Assembly: GCA_956465555.1 (NCBI GenBank)
Contig: OY101118.1
Location: forward strand, 2,687,751 to 2,751,750
Origin: Nitzschia sp. pyKryTriq1
Lineage: Eukaryota > Bacillariophyta > Bacillariophyceae > Bacillariales > Bacillariaceae
Length of the DNA: 64,000 nucleotides
Direction of reading: 5' to 3'
In this document: piece after piece, positions 20,563-30,746 of the stretch
Layout: each line of letters begins with the position of its first letter
How positions within the stretch are numbered: the stretch's first letter is position 1
Notes under the pieces: generated by a model
Database searches by the model: none
Told to the model about the DNA's origin: nothing
What the model saw: the letters and a program-made list of their open reading frames with translations, nothing else
Made by a program: the position numbers and the translations under genes

Positions 20563-21627
20563 TGTGATAACAACAACTTCCGATACAGTAGGAAGTTGGC
20601 TTTCGCAGTCCAAAATCTTTTTATGACTTTTTCAGTTTGGTTCTCAAAATTTGTGATTTTAGAATTATTTGGATGGCACGATCTTTTGTGACGGGAAGAA
20701 GATGTTATTTCCCGCCAAAATAGTGCCGTCAAGATTTCAACTTGCTGCAACCGCTTTCTTGCGGTCGTTGAGAAATCGAACAGTTACGGTTCCATTCATA
20801 GCGATCCGAGCCTTTCGAATGCAACGTCTTCCGCTACCAAATACTTAGAAATCAAATGTCGTCTACAAGAATGTGGCATTCACGACTGTAGATGAGTTAA
20901 ACCATAAATGAATTTCTGTTGAGAGGCAGGGCCACCTTTCCTAAAAAAAATTCAAGAATGAGACTAAATTAGTACGGTAGAACTATCTATGCGGAGTAGA
21001 TACTTGTACAGTACCGGTACTGTACAAGTACCGGTACTTGGTACCGGTAAATGTACCGGTAGAGCAGAGTGCGATGTCAACCGACCCAATCCCGTGGTGA
21101 GGGCTCCCCCTTTTTGGTGAAAGGACATCATCCGACATGCAGGCGTACTGTACTGTACTGTACTCTCTAATAGCTAGAGATGATATTATTACCTTCTGGT
21201 AGTTTCTCTCTCTGCTACTTGTAGTAGAGAGTAGAGACAACGAGACTATTCTTGGCAAACAAAGATTAACGGGTAGACTTAAAAACTACGAAAGATTCGT
21301 ACATACGGCTCGCAGAGCTCGTCTATTAGACTCTACAGCAGTAATGGAAGGTAGACCATAGAGAAAACACAAAACGGTAGTAGTCGTCCGTCCTAGTACT
21401 ACTGGAGCGCGGGAGGGGACGGGGTTGCAATACTAGTTGCGGTGCACTCGAAGATGTAAACAAATTAATCGCTATACCTTGTACTGTAGTAGGTTTTGAT
21501 GCACAAGATCTATCTCTATCTCTTTGTAGCAAGAAAAAATGTTCGAGAAAGGGATCCGGAAGAAGCACTTCGTCAACACTACTTGCCCAATATCCTCTTA
21601 CTAATTATCGTAGTGATAAATCATTGT
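20563..21627. other. Spacer with the longest perfect palindrome
   Basis: No gene seen. At 21001-21030 is a 30-bp perfect palindrome centred on accggt, inside a GTACC island (20998-21060). CTAG-type words follow at 21160-21240. The remainder is the 3' flank of AWS member C. Confidence 0.55.
21001..21030. repeat. 30-bp perfect palindrome
   Basis: The 15 bases tacttgtacagtacc are followed immediately by their exact reverse complement. It is the clearest single example of the GTAC island sequence forming an uninterrupted inverted repeat. Confidence 0.9.
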
Positions 21628-22428
21628 TTATTTCTTTTCTCCGATAGCCAGCGTGGCCATTTTCTCAAGATCTTCGGTAGTGAAAACCTTCTCCTCCCAA
21701 AAGATCTCCGATGTGTGTTCGACAGGGTCTGGTGCTCTAAAGATGTCGAGAGAGAACGTACGTGGGTGTTGCAAGATCTTTCTTCTCGGACGACGCAAAC
21801 GATGCTGCCTTTCGGGTGTTCTATGCGGGGTATCCTGATTTGTACATTCATTGCCCAACATCTGGGGGAAGCACAGATGATGGCATATGTCTTCTTTGAT
21901 AGCATCGCTGTCGCAAGATTCATCGTCATCGTCTTCTCCTTCGTCGTCGCTCCACGCCATACTTCTTTGCCAAAAATGGACCTGGCCACTTTCAACAACA
22001 CCGGTCGGGGACAAGTCTTTGCTGCTGTCGCCGTTTTCACGGGCCTTCATTGCCAACGTGCGGAAAGTGATGGGAGAATTCAACTTTCGATCTTCTAGAC
22101 ATGGCAAATCCAGGGGCTCTTGAGATGATGATTCGTCGTCTCCGACAAGTAGTTCAGGCGGTCTGCAATTGTCGTCCGGGCATAGCAGAATTATATCATT
22201 GGTATGTTGTCTACTGTCACGTCTCTCTTGCATACCAACAGCCCGTCGCCAACGGGGTTTTGTACCATCATTCTTGTTCAGTGATGCATTGCCGTTCAGA
22301 TAATCGGGTTCTTTCGTATCCACACTGCTCTTTCGCTTTCGCGTTGATGCTCGCGTTGATTGAGGCGGAGGCGGGCAATGTTTGCCATAGAAGGGATCGC
22401 AGAGACTGTGGTCTGTATATTGATTCAT
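21628..22428 (-). CDS. AWS-motif acidic protein, member C
   Basis: A 266-residue protein starting at ATG 22426-22428. It has a proline/basic N-terminus (CPPPPQSTRASTRKRKS), FWQRSMAWSDDEGEDDDDE in the middle, a basic HRLRRPRRKILQHPR stretch, and C-terminal EIFWEEKVFTTEDLEKMA. The AWS and W-E-x-V motifs match those of members A and B. The arrangement of an acidic stretch after AWS and a basic stretch before the last motif is best developed here, so this may be closest to the ancestral form. No membrane segment or enzyme motif. Function unknown. Confidence 0.65.
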   Translation of the reverse strand: MNQYTDHSLCDPFYGKHCPPPPQSTRASTRKRKSSVDTKEPDYLNGNASLNKNDGTKPRWRRAVGMQERRDSRQHTNDIILLCPDDNCRPPELLVGDDESSSQEPLDLPCLEDRKLNSPITFRTLAMKARENGDSSKDLSPTGVVESGQVHFWQRSMAWSDDEGEDDDDESCDSDAIKEDICHHLCFPQMLGNECTNQDTPHRTPERQHRLRRPRRKILQHPRTFSLDIFRAPDPVEHTSEIFWEEKVFTTEDLEKMATLAIGEKK

Positions 22429-23090
22429 TGTTTCGCAATAAGAATTGATGATATCATCTATGGAGCGCAGCTTACAATGGTCGGTTTGTCAGACTACTTT
22501 TGATGGTAAATAGTAATGCGAAACGGGTCGTCAACCTACTTACTACCCGCACGTTGGTAGTTCGTGGATCTATCATCGGAGAGTCACAATTTGTGAGTAG
22601 AATTTTCACCAGCCCCGGCCGTTCTATTTATATATTTATACAGAGTCGTTTATATCTATTGCTCTACCGATTGTCGTGTGACATGCTTTTATAATAGCCC
22701 AGTCCACACAAGAAGACATTGGAGGCCGTCGTCGTCGGAGTATCACGCGCACAGACAGGCATCTACGAGTACAGTACGAATGTACCGGTATCCTCTACCA
22801 GAGAGAGAGATAATACCGATGTGGCATTTCAATACAGAAAGACAGACAAACAAACATACATACCGTAGTCTATTCGAGGACGTGCTGTACCAGTACCGGT
22901 ACTACTACTCTACTACTAGCTAGAGGTAGAGAGATAGGTAGTAGAGACTACGCTGACGTTTTCGTAGATGGATGATGAATGAATGATGATATTACCCAGT
23001 AGCGATATTCATATAACCGAACGTTGTAACGCTACTCTCTAGCAAATTATATCGATCTATGATGACGAGTTATATGCACACTCGAGGAAC
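22429..23090. other. Spacer with short GTACC and CTAG palindromes
   Basis: No gene seen. GTACC words occur near 22775-22795 and 22885-22905, and CTAG words at 22910-22950. Confidence 0.5.
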
Positions 23091-23825
23091 TCATGCTGCG
23101 GGAGCGTAGTGGTTGCCTCTCAGTATCAGAGAGTTCAAGAAAAATGTGTCCCATGGATTTCCAGAAAGACATGCCGAGTTGCTGGACAGTGCGTCATCAA
23201 GAGTACCCAGATATTTATCACTGTCTTCTTTTTGTCCAAGCTCCTGGTAGATACACGCAAGATTATTTGCGACGGCCATTTGCAGCAGCGTCCAGTCTCT
23301 AGATGGCTGCTCCTGGCTGATTCGGGCTTGCACTTTGCTGAATAGATGGCTTGCCCGCCCTAGAAGTTGGTGCCCCTTTTCGCCTAATCGAGTCCCCATA
23401 ATATTGCATACAAGTGCCAGATTGAACTCAATGGCCCATAGGCATGCACATGGACGCAGACGATCGACCATATGTATTCTGTCCATAGGGATGGAGATTT
23501 TCAATGCTCGAAGGCACAGAAAGGAGGCCACACCTTCATTCAAGCACATGCTATCATCGTCCTTCGAACCCTCACAGGCTTCCGAGGGACAAGATGAGTA
23601 GGTTTCCGTGCAGTCAACCCAGTGATACCGATACATGGAGTTATCACTGCTTCTGCATGAGGGCGTGTGCATCGGCGTGGATGCACTGACCAAACATGCT
23701 GCTTGTGAGAACGTTTCTAAGGCCTCAAGCATATTTCCCGCCTTGAAGTGGTTAACCGCTTGGTTGTTGAGCAGAATGGATTCGTAATTTGCATTCATGG
23801 GGAGACAATTTAATGAAAAAGTCAT
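23091..23825 (-). CDS. TPR-like protein of an unnamed family, paralogue 1
   Basis: A 244-residue single-exon protein. Helical throughout, with a TPR-like N-terminal helix pair (LLNNQAVNHFKAGNMLEALE). Landmarks are YRYHWVDC, an LCLRALKISIP strand, and the block LWAIEFNLALVCNIMGTRLG followed by EKGHQLLGRASHLFSKVQ and DWTLLQMAVANNLACIYQEL. Every landmark is also present in order in the protein at 54097-54867, so the two are paralogues about 31 kb apart. No catalytic residues are evident; TPR-like folds usually bind other proteins. Function unknown. Confidence 0.75.
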   Translation of the reverse strand: MTFSLNCLPMNANYESILLNNQAVNHFKAGNMLEALETFSQAACLVSASTPMHTPSCRSSDNSMYRYHWVDCTETYSSCPSEACEGSKDDDSMCLNEGVASFLCLRALKISIPMDRIHMVDRLRPCACLWAIEFNLALVCNIMGTRLGEKGHQLLGRASHLFSKVQARISQEQPSRDWTLLQMAVANNLACIYQELGQKEDSDKYLGTLDDALSSNSACLSGNPWDTFFLNSLILRGNHYAPAA

Positions 23826-25200
23826 GGTCAGAGGGTAGCTATGCTAATGCGGTGGAAGACAACGGATGTTGGTAAAATAAATAATAATGTGGTGTTGTTC
23901 GTTGGTTTCGAAAAAAATGTGAGGGGATGCCACCAAACCGATTATTGCGCTAATTCGCAATTGGTGGTCGGTGGTGCTTGTACTACCGGTACCTGGTATC
24001 TGGTACCCCTGCTTGTACCATGCAGCAGTTCGGAGTTCGGATTCCACAATTAACGGCGCGTCGTGGTTCGTACATACCCGTACATACATTACCTGTTACA
24101 GCACCGGTACGGCCGAGCGACTGGTTTCGCAACAAGAATAGGGAGAACTTTCAAGAAGCTCTTTCTCGAAATACATTATCGCGCCGCGTGGTCGGTGGTT
24201 ACAAATGCGAATCACGGGCGGGGGCGCGGGCTATTGATTTGTTCATCGCTGTTATTTTGCGAGTAGATGAGTTGTAGAATTTGACTTCTCTTCTCGCGGA
24301 GTTCGGGTTCGTGCGAATCTTATGCCCTTTTGCATCCTATCTGTACGAACCGCTTGTGCATTTCAACACCGCGTCAGAACAGATAGTGCAAGTACGTACG
24401 AACGCAGGCACAACATTGATACCGGTACAGTAGATGCGGTAGAGATGAGATGCAAGATGCAAGCAACACGATAGACTACTACTTGCTTGTATCTGGTGGC
24501 ACATCGGCACCAGTACGGTACCAGTTTTGCTCGTACCGTATAGTGATGATGATGATGACCATGACTAACCCCATTCATACCGGTATGATAGTTTATTCTT
24601 GTGGTCCGACGACTTGATGATATCCCACGAGTATTCAGCCTATTTTGTTGATCGGCGAAAAAGACACATAGATCCCTTCATAGTTACCGAATCGTCCACG
24701 ATTCTGGGTACGGATTGCAGGCTGGGTACGTACCACTTGATGGCGAATGTGCCGACCCATGGACTAGATTGCTACGGTAATCGTCCTCTGGATCCATCCA
24801 TGGTGGATTGTTGTGTTGAGTCAAAACACAGCTGCTGCTGTCGGTATCAATCCTGACTACTGACTGGAACATGGATCCAACATGACTGCTCTGTCTTTCT
24901 CTTGGACTGCTTGGACTCTGCACGACTGAGGGATTCTCTATCTTACACGTGATGGTAGCGGTACCGGTATTACTGTAGCTCTACTAGCTCCCTACCCAGT
25001 AGAGAGAGTACGGTAGACTGGCTCTACTTCTCTGCTTTACGATACTAGTACTAAGCAAACAGAGCAGAAGACAAGCAGGACGCAGGTACTTGTATTCATC
25101 ATGCAAGGCATCGAAAACACCACCAACAAAACACCACCGACAAAAGAGCCTCAACTTCAGATTTCAGATCCCTCACTACAACGCACAGTACACTCTACTA
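23826..25200. other. Long spacer with GTACC islands
   Basis: No supported gene. GTACC words cluster at 23980-24010, 24085-24110, 24510-24540 and 24955-24970, with a short GAT repeat near 24542-24556. Frames on either strand here are short, and none resembles a known family. Confidence 0.5.
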
Positions 25201-26121
25201 TTAGTTCGATTCTCCACCAGTAGATTGCTTCTTTTGAGCTCGTTTCCGTCGTTTCTGACTACTGGACTCCTTCGTGCCACCATTGTTTCCATCGGACAGT
25301 TGCTTTCTCTTACAGCTGAGTGGGTTTGGGCCTTTTGCCTTTTTCATCCTTTGCCTATTAGTAGTGGCTGTCTGTTGGCCAGTATTCTCTGCTTGTGATT
25401 CGACAGCAGCGGACGCCCGTTTTTCTTTGCGTACCAAATCCACCAATGCCTTTTCCGCCTCTGGGAGACTATGTTTCCATTTTTGTTGCTCCATTCCTTT
25501 GGAGCGAGTCTGACTCTGCTTACTCGGGTGCTCCAAAAGAAGGACAGTGTTATTGGCTAATCGCACAATTGGTACATTTCCCATTTGTCGTAGTATGTGC
25601 AATAATTCTTCGTCTTGGCTGGCGACAATATAGGGCGTCTCTTTTTCTCGAATGCGACGCAACAGCTCGTCTTGGGCAGGTGTCGACAACGACGCATGTT
25701 TTGACATCTCTTCCTTGTCCTCGCCTCCCTTTTTGGTATTAGTAGGTTCACCTATCGATTTCAGCACGACACATTCCTTGCGTACCCATGCAAAAGCCTC
25801 CCGAAACGCGTCGGCCTTGATGTGTTTCTTGGCCTGCAATCCTTCCTGAATCTCTTTTAATTCGTCCAACGCTGCTTGTGTAATGCAGTATGTATTTAGA
25901 GACGATGATGTTGGGGAATGTGGCGACGAAGACGACGATGCCACTGGCGTAGGCGTTTGCAGGATTCGATCGAGCCGGGGCTTGACGGGAAGAATCTTTT
26001 GTTGAAAGAGCGCGGCGACAAAGGTGGCGTCCAACAAGATGGAATAGGGTGCCTTGAGCCCAATCGTTCGCCCAAAATACTGAAGCGTCTTTCGAGCTGC
26101 CTTGGTCCGACCGTGTCTCAT
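25201..26121 (-). CDS. UTP23: rRNA-processing protein UTP23
   Basis: A 306-residue single-exon protein. The N-terminus MRHGRTKAARKTLQYFGRTI and LKAPYSILLDATFVAALFQQ match the start of the Fcf1/Utp23 PIN-like domain. YIVASQDEELLHILRQMGNV (about 163-182) and VPIVRLANNTVLLLEHPS are its conserved C-terminal half. The diagnostic tail motif KGPNPLSCKRKQ is at about 265-276, followed by a lysine/arginine-rich nucleolar-type end. A Ser/Pro-rich insertion (about 58-75) and a charged loop (about 125-145) lengthen it relative to yeast (254 residues). Family knowledge: Utp23 acts in the nucleolar small-subunit processome for early 18S rRNA maturation; its PIN site is often inactive. Confidence 0.9.
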   Translation of the reverse strand: MRHGRTKAARKTLQYFGRTIGLKAPYSILLDATFVAALFQQKILPVKPRLDRILQTPTPVASSSSSPHSPTSSSLNTYCITQAALDELKEIQEGLQAKKHIKADAFREAFAWVRKECVVLKSIGEPTNTKKGGEDKEEMSKHASLSTPAQDELLRRIREKETPYIVASQDEELLHILRQMGNVPIVRLANNTVLLLEHPSKQSQTRSKGMEQQKWKHSLPEAEKALVDLVRKEKRASAAVESQAENTGQQTATTNRQRMKKAKGPNPLSCKRKQLSDGNNGGTKESSSQKRRKRAQKKQSTGGESN

Positions 26122-27241
26122 CGTGCTGTTTCTTTTTTAATTTAATATAATTCAACTGTATGTTTGCTTGGTTGGTTGGTGCTTTTTGTGTGTTGTTCTT
26201 CTTTTTCGTTGTCGACATCAGTCGGCGTGCAGTTTTTGGATTTCCATGGTTTTGGGTGGTTGTCGTGAGCCGGTCGGCGGTCGGTCGACAATGTTCGGTC
26301 GAATGAGTCAAGAAAGCCGACGCTAGCCCGTGGGGTGAAAAGCGCAACAATGACTCGACAGCCGGCCAGACGGAGGCAGAAGGAGCTTCTGATGGAAGGC
26401 GCACGCCTGACAGACGGAGTAATGATGACGCCATCAAATGAATCTGATTGGTAGATGGGCGGAAGAAATGGCGCAGGCTGCAGAGATGAGTGAGGACGGC
26501 GAGCAATCGAAAGAGTGATCGCAGGATCATTCGAGATCGATCTGGATCATTCGAGATCGATCTGCAAACGAGCCGAGAGCTCACAATTCTGCAAATCGTC
26601 GCAATTCGAGCATCGAGATCAGTGGAATAGATAGTAGAGTAAAAGCTTTCCCACCCACCCACACCAAGGGTACGGGCGAGCACTTCCCCGATGAGCCAGT
26701 AATTCGAAATTTACTCGAAAATAACGGCAAATCGGGATCACACGCTCTGTCATAGACCAAGTACATAAGGATATACGGACTTGTAGATAGCTTATGGAGA
26801 TGAGGTATTCCACGTGGAGGTGCGGAGAACAAGGCGCGCGTGAGAGAGGTGGAGTCTGCAGGAATCCACGTTATTCCCCAAGACTCCGGTCGCGAAAAAA
26901 GCCTCGTGTGACAACACGACTGAGACTACTGGGACCATGGCGTTGCGGCGTGCGCCGTCATTTGCGACGATACATGTCTCCTGCAGAAGACTACGAGCAT
27001 TTAATACGAGTACCTGCACTAGAATTCGTACCGGTACCCGCCGGTACAACTACAGTACTGTACGAACCGGAACCAGGAACCAGCACAGCCGTCTCGCGTG
27101 TGTGTTGACTCTACTTCAGCTTTCCAAAACCATCTCTCTATTACCTTCTAGTAGAGACACTGTTTTATCACCATCAAGAGTTTATCGCAGAGGCACTGGA
27201 TCTGACGAAGGCTATTAGGCTTTCCCTTTTCCAAAATCACA
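26122..27241. other. Spacer holding dispersed repeat copy B
   Basis: No supported gene. Contents are the dispersed repeat at 26354-26895, a 20-bp direct repeat (gatcattcgagatcgatctg twice at about 26525-26564), and a GTACC stretch at 27027-27065. Confidence 0.55.
26354..26895. repeat. Diverged dispersed repeat, copy B
   Basis: Same-orientation partner of 17508-18160, shorter by about 110 bp because of several deletions. Shared landmarks occur in identical order, from ctcgacagcc near the start to gcggagaacaaggcg near the end. Confidence 0.75.
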
Positions 27242-28551
27242 ATGACGATCGACGAACCGTTTGAATACCTCACCTTCGGAGGAACCTTTGGGCGAACCTT
27301 TTCCCTTTGGTTTGACCGTTTTGACTTTTTCACGTCCATTGCGGGTGTTGTCTTGATTCCCTTTGCGGTGTTGAACATCAGTGTGGGTCTTCTGGCCGCT
27401 ATTTGGATTGTCGAAGAAGAAGAGGTAGGTTTGGATGTTGATTGCGAGACTAGTCGTGCTCTACTTACTTGTTGACTGCCAGGAATATTTGAGAAGGAAT
27501 TCTCTAGCTGGGAGTGAAACGATGCCCCGTCTCTTTTGTTTGCTTTTACCCCCCTCACTCATCACTGACTGTGCCATGTCTTTTGGTTCCGTCCAAACAG
27601 ATACCAGACTTTCACCCGAAGCATATTCCTACGGTCATTTTCATCTTTGGTCTGCAATTTGCCGTCTACACACTGGCGACCATCATTGGCAAGGGTGCGA
27701 TTATATTGGGCGTAGCTCGTATGTACGTGGGTCAGCAGGTCACTCTTATGGAGTGTTTGAGAGACACGTGGGCCAAGAAGATGCCACTCATCTCGGTCTC
27801 GCTGATGCTGGGTTTTATGATGATATGCGGTACTGCGGTCTTGGCGGTCTTTGTTTCGCTCGCGGCGTCCTTTCCGAATCCATTCACAATCTTCTTGGCG
27901 GTCATGGTGGGTCTTATAATTGTGAGTGGTGGGGGCTACACATACGTTGGGCTGGTCTTGGCGAACCCTTCGATCATGATTGAAAACTTTTCAGGACCGG
28001 TTCAAGGGATCAAGCGTAGCTGGGAGCTCGCCTCTGGATCGCGATGCTACCTCTTGTGTACACTATTTTGCCTCTGGTTCTTGAATGATATGGTCAGTCG
28101 ATTGCTTCACAACATCTTTGTGACGGGAGACATTATGGACGTCGTCTTTTCGATTGCCGGCTTGGTGGTCTCGGTGGTTCCGCTCTTGATATATTTCCCC
28201 ATGCACGCCATGTAAGTACGGCACTATTATACCGCCCCACTGATTTGTGCGGTTGTCATTTTGTCTTTTTGTTTTGATTGCTCACTTGTATGTATTCTTC
28301 TTCGTTTATTGACTGACTGACTCATTCTCGATTACAGCTTGGAAACCGTCATGTACTTGAACTTGAGAATTGGTCGCGAATCATTGAATCACCAAGTCTT
28401 GTCGGGCGATTTGATCAACGACGGCACAGCGTCTCGATTCCGATCTGATGATGCTGGAATGTCAGGCGGTTCCGGGAATATGACAGACTACCGCCATGTT
28501 CCGCTCATGGACGAGGAAGATCCCATGGGCGTGGCTACCGAATTGACATAA
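27242..28551 (+). CDS. Multipass membrane protein of unknown function
   Basis: Three exons with phase-consistent introns (27242-27424, 27601-28211, 28338-28551) give 335 residues. There are about six hydrophobic segments: FFTSIAGVVLIPFAVLNISV, TVIFIFGLQFAVYTLATIIG, LISVSLMLGFMMICGTAVLA, IFLAVMVGLIIVSGGGYTYV, a segment near CYLLCTLFCLWFLNDM, and VFSIAGLVVSVVPLLIYF. It starts with an amphipathic cytosolic stretch (GGTFGRTFSLWFDRFDFF) and ends in a soluble tail with Ser/Gly-rich sequence. The pattern FxTSxxxxxLIPFxVL and the IKRSWELASGSR loop resemble uncharacterised eukaryotic algal membrane proteins. No transporter signature is recognised. Confidence 0.8.
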
Positions 28552-28764
28552 TTATTGACTGAATGCTCCTCTAGTAGCTGGCGAAATTCTTTACGTACTT
28601 GTACCGGTAATTTACTACCACCAGTCATGATGTAGTTTGAATGCTTTATTTCAAGATTCTCCACTTTAGCAGTAGACTAGTAGACCATTCTCTCTACTAG
28701 TGATATTAGCTGCTACCAGCTGTACTTGCATAAGAAATTAGGATGAGTTAATTTCTCCATGTGT

Positions 28765-29535
28765 TTACTTGGTTTGAGCGGCGACGGCCCCAATACGTTG
28801 CTTGATTTCTTCCTGGTTTCCCAAGTATCGGCCCGTCAAGGGAGCAATGGCATCAGGGTGTTTGATGGGCTTGAGATCATCGTCTAGCTCGTAAATCAGT
28901 GGAACTCCAGTGGGAATGTTCAATCCAGGAATCTCTTCGGTCGAAATATTGTCCAAATGTTTTACCAAAGCCCGCAAAGTGTTGCCGTGGGCGGCGATAA
29001 TCACCTTCTTTCCACTCTTGATCAAAGGAGCCAATTCGGCATCCCATTCGACCATGAAACGATCTTCTGTCAATTTGAGAGATTCCGTTTTTGGCAAAAG
29101 TTCACGAGGAACATCTGCGTACATGGGATCGTTGCCGGGGTAGTACTCGGAAGATTCTTCCAGCTCGGGAGGTGGAATGTCATAGGATCTTCGCCAGACC
29201 AAGACTTGATCTTTTCCGTGCTTGTCCACAGTCTCTTGCTTGTTCAATCCTTGCAAAGATCCATAATGACGCTCGTTCAATCGCCAGGTGTTCTTGATGG
29301 GAATGTACATGAGATGAAGTTCTTCCAAAATAATCCACAACGTTTTGATGGCACGCTGCAAGGTAGAAGTATAAGCAATATCAAAGGTAAACCCCCCTTC
29401 TTTCAACAGTTTGGCGCCCTGTTCGGCTTCGGCGACTCCCTTGGTACTCAAGGGACAATCGTACCATCCGGTAAAGCGGTTCTCTTCATTCCAGGTCGAT
29501 TCTCCATGACGGACCAAGACCAAAGTATATTTCAT
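28765..29535 (-). CDS. 2,3-bisphosphoglycerate-dependent phosphoglycerate mutase
   Basis: A 256-residue enzyme from ATG 29533-29535 ([20 protein letters not shown]). It has the phosphohistidine motif LVRHGES, the substrate-binding [39 protein letters not shown] and the second catalytic histidine motif [14 protein letters not shown]. Length matches bacterial-type dPGAM (about 250 residues). It interconverts 3- and 2-phosphoglycerate in glycolysis and gluconeogenesis. The frame continues upstream to an ATG at 29691, adding 52 residues rich in Ser/Leu encoded by a GA microsatellite ([14 protein letters not shown]). This could be a targeting presequence but is more likely 5' UTR. Compartment is therefore uncertain. 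Confidence 0.93.
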   Translation of the reverse strand: MKYTLVLVRHGESTWNEENRFTGWYDCPLSTKGVAEAEQGAKLLKEGGFTFDIAYTSTLQRAIKTLWIILEELHLMYIPIKNTWRLNERHYGSLQGLNKQETVDKHGKDQVLVWRRSYDIPPPELEESSEYYPGNDPMYADVPRELLPKTESLKLTEDRFMVEWDAELAPLIKSGKKVIIAAHGNTLRALVKHLDNISTEEIPGLNIPTGVPLIYELDDDLKPIKHPDAIAPLTGRYLGNQEEIKQRIGAVAAQTK

Positions 29536-30746
29536 ATCCAAGCATGATGACGACCGGACACTGCAGTAGAGAGCGAGCGAGCGAGAGAGAGAGAGAGAGA
29601 GAGGAAGTGAAAAGTCGGAAAGAAACGACGATGAGTATGCGTCCGTAGGAGCGATGGTTATCGAGGATCTATCGTATTTTGACCGATCCATGATAATAGC
29701 AACTGGTCGGGTCGTTCGCTAAAATGGCGAAGAAATTGCACCTACCCCGTGGCCAAGGATTTTCCCAGAAAGGATGGCGAAGTAAAGGCCGAAACGGCCG
29801 ACAAAAGAGCGACAAATGTTGCTAGGACCTTCATGTTGCTGTCAAGTTTGATGAAATGATTGATTATTATAGAATGAGGTACAAAGCAAGCTGATGTTTG
29901 TAATGAGTATTGACGACGACGAGGACGACGACGACGACGACATCACAAATTGTTCAAGACGACGAACGTCGACAGTCGACAGCAGTCGACACCTGGAGAG
30001 AGCCGATACGTCGTCGAAGGATTTGGCGGTTTTAGTTGGTCGAAGACGTCAAAAGATCGCAATTGGACGCATGGCCCACATAACTGCGCGGTGTGTGTCG
30101 GAACGAGACCTTGGAGTGGTTTGATTGGTGGAGGAGAAAGGAAGCGTTGACGTCATGGCGTCCTAGCATCAACGTAGCGTAGGACAGGCGGGAGGAGCCC
30201 TTCTTGAAAATGATATCATATGCATATCCTATGTGAATTACGGTACATAGTTCCTACCTTTGAACTCTCGTTTTTGGGTGTGGGTGTGGAAGGTTTTGGA
30301 TTACCATGCGCGCTCTTCGGGTTAGTGTATGGGGTGGGTAACTCCTTTTTGGTAATCTACCTATGTAATTTGGGTCATTGACGGTTCTTATCTTTTTAGT
30401 GAGTCGCCGGATAGTGAGCCAGTTATCCGCATGCAGAAAATCATCACTTGTTGTTTTGGCCACCTTGAGGGAAATTTCGCGCACAAGAATCCCTATGCAC
30501 TAGCACGGTAGACTACATATCGATGTGACTCGTGACTTGCGTGAGTAATACATAGAGGAAAGAACAAAAGCCTCCAGTCCATGCGATATGAAGCAGAAAA
30601 AATTCAGGACCAACTCAAAATGCATGGAACTGTCGTAGACTTACTATTCAATTGTCCTGAAAAGACTAGGTCTACGAGTAGAGCCGAAACGAGTTGAGGT
30701 CTTGATATAGAGACCTGAATGATATTCAAGAGACGAAATAGTAATA
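29536..30746. other. Intergenic region with GA and GAC microsatellites
   Basis: A GAGC/GA tract lies at about 29572-29603 and a GAC/GAG repeat at about 29916-29941. Otherwise I see nothing coding up to the LRR gene. Confidence 0.55.

Noticed and set aside
20998-21060. CRISPR array or tandem satellite made of GTACC words
   Set aside because: No constant repeat-spacer structure or fixed period, and the setting is a eukaryotic nuclear genome.
24599-24856. 85-codon frame in the spacer upstream of UTP23
   Set aside because: No motif, signal or paralogue; length is within chance expectation.
25748-26683. 311-codon minus-strand frame overlapping UTP23
   Set aside because: Out of frame with UTP23 and partly in repeat DNA; UTP23 is conserved in the other frame.
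29894-30124. 76-codon plus-strand frame beginning in a GAC repeat
   Set aside because: Starts with microsatellite-encoded poly-Asp; the rest has no motif.
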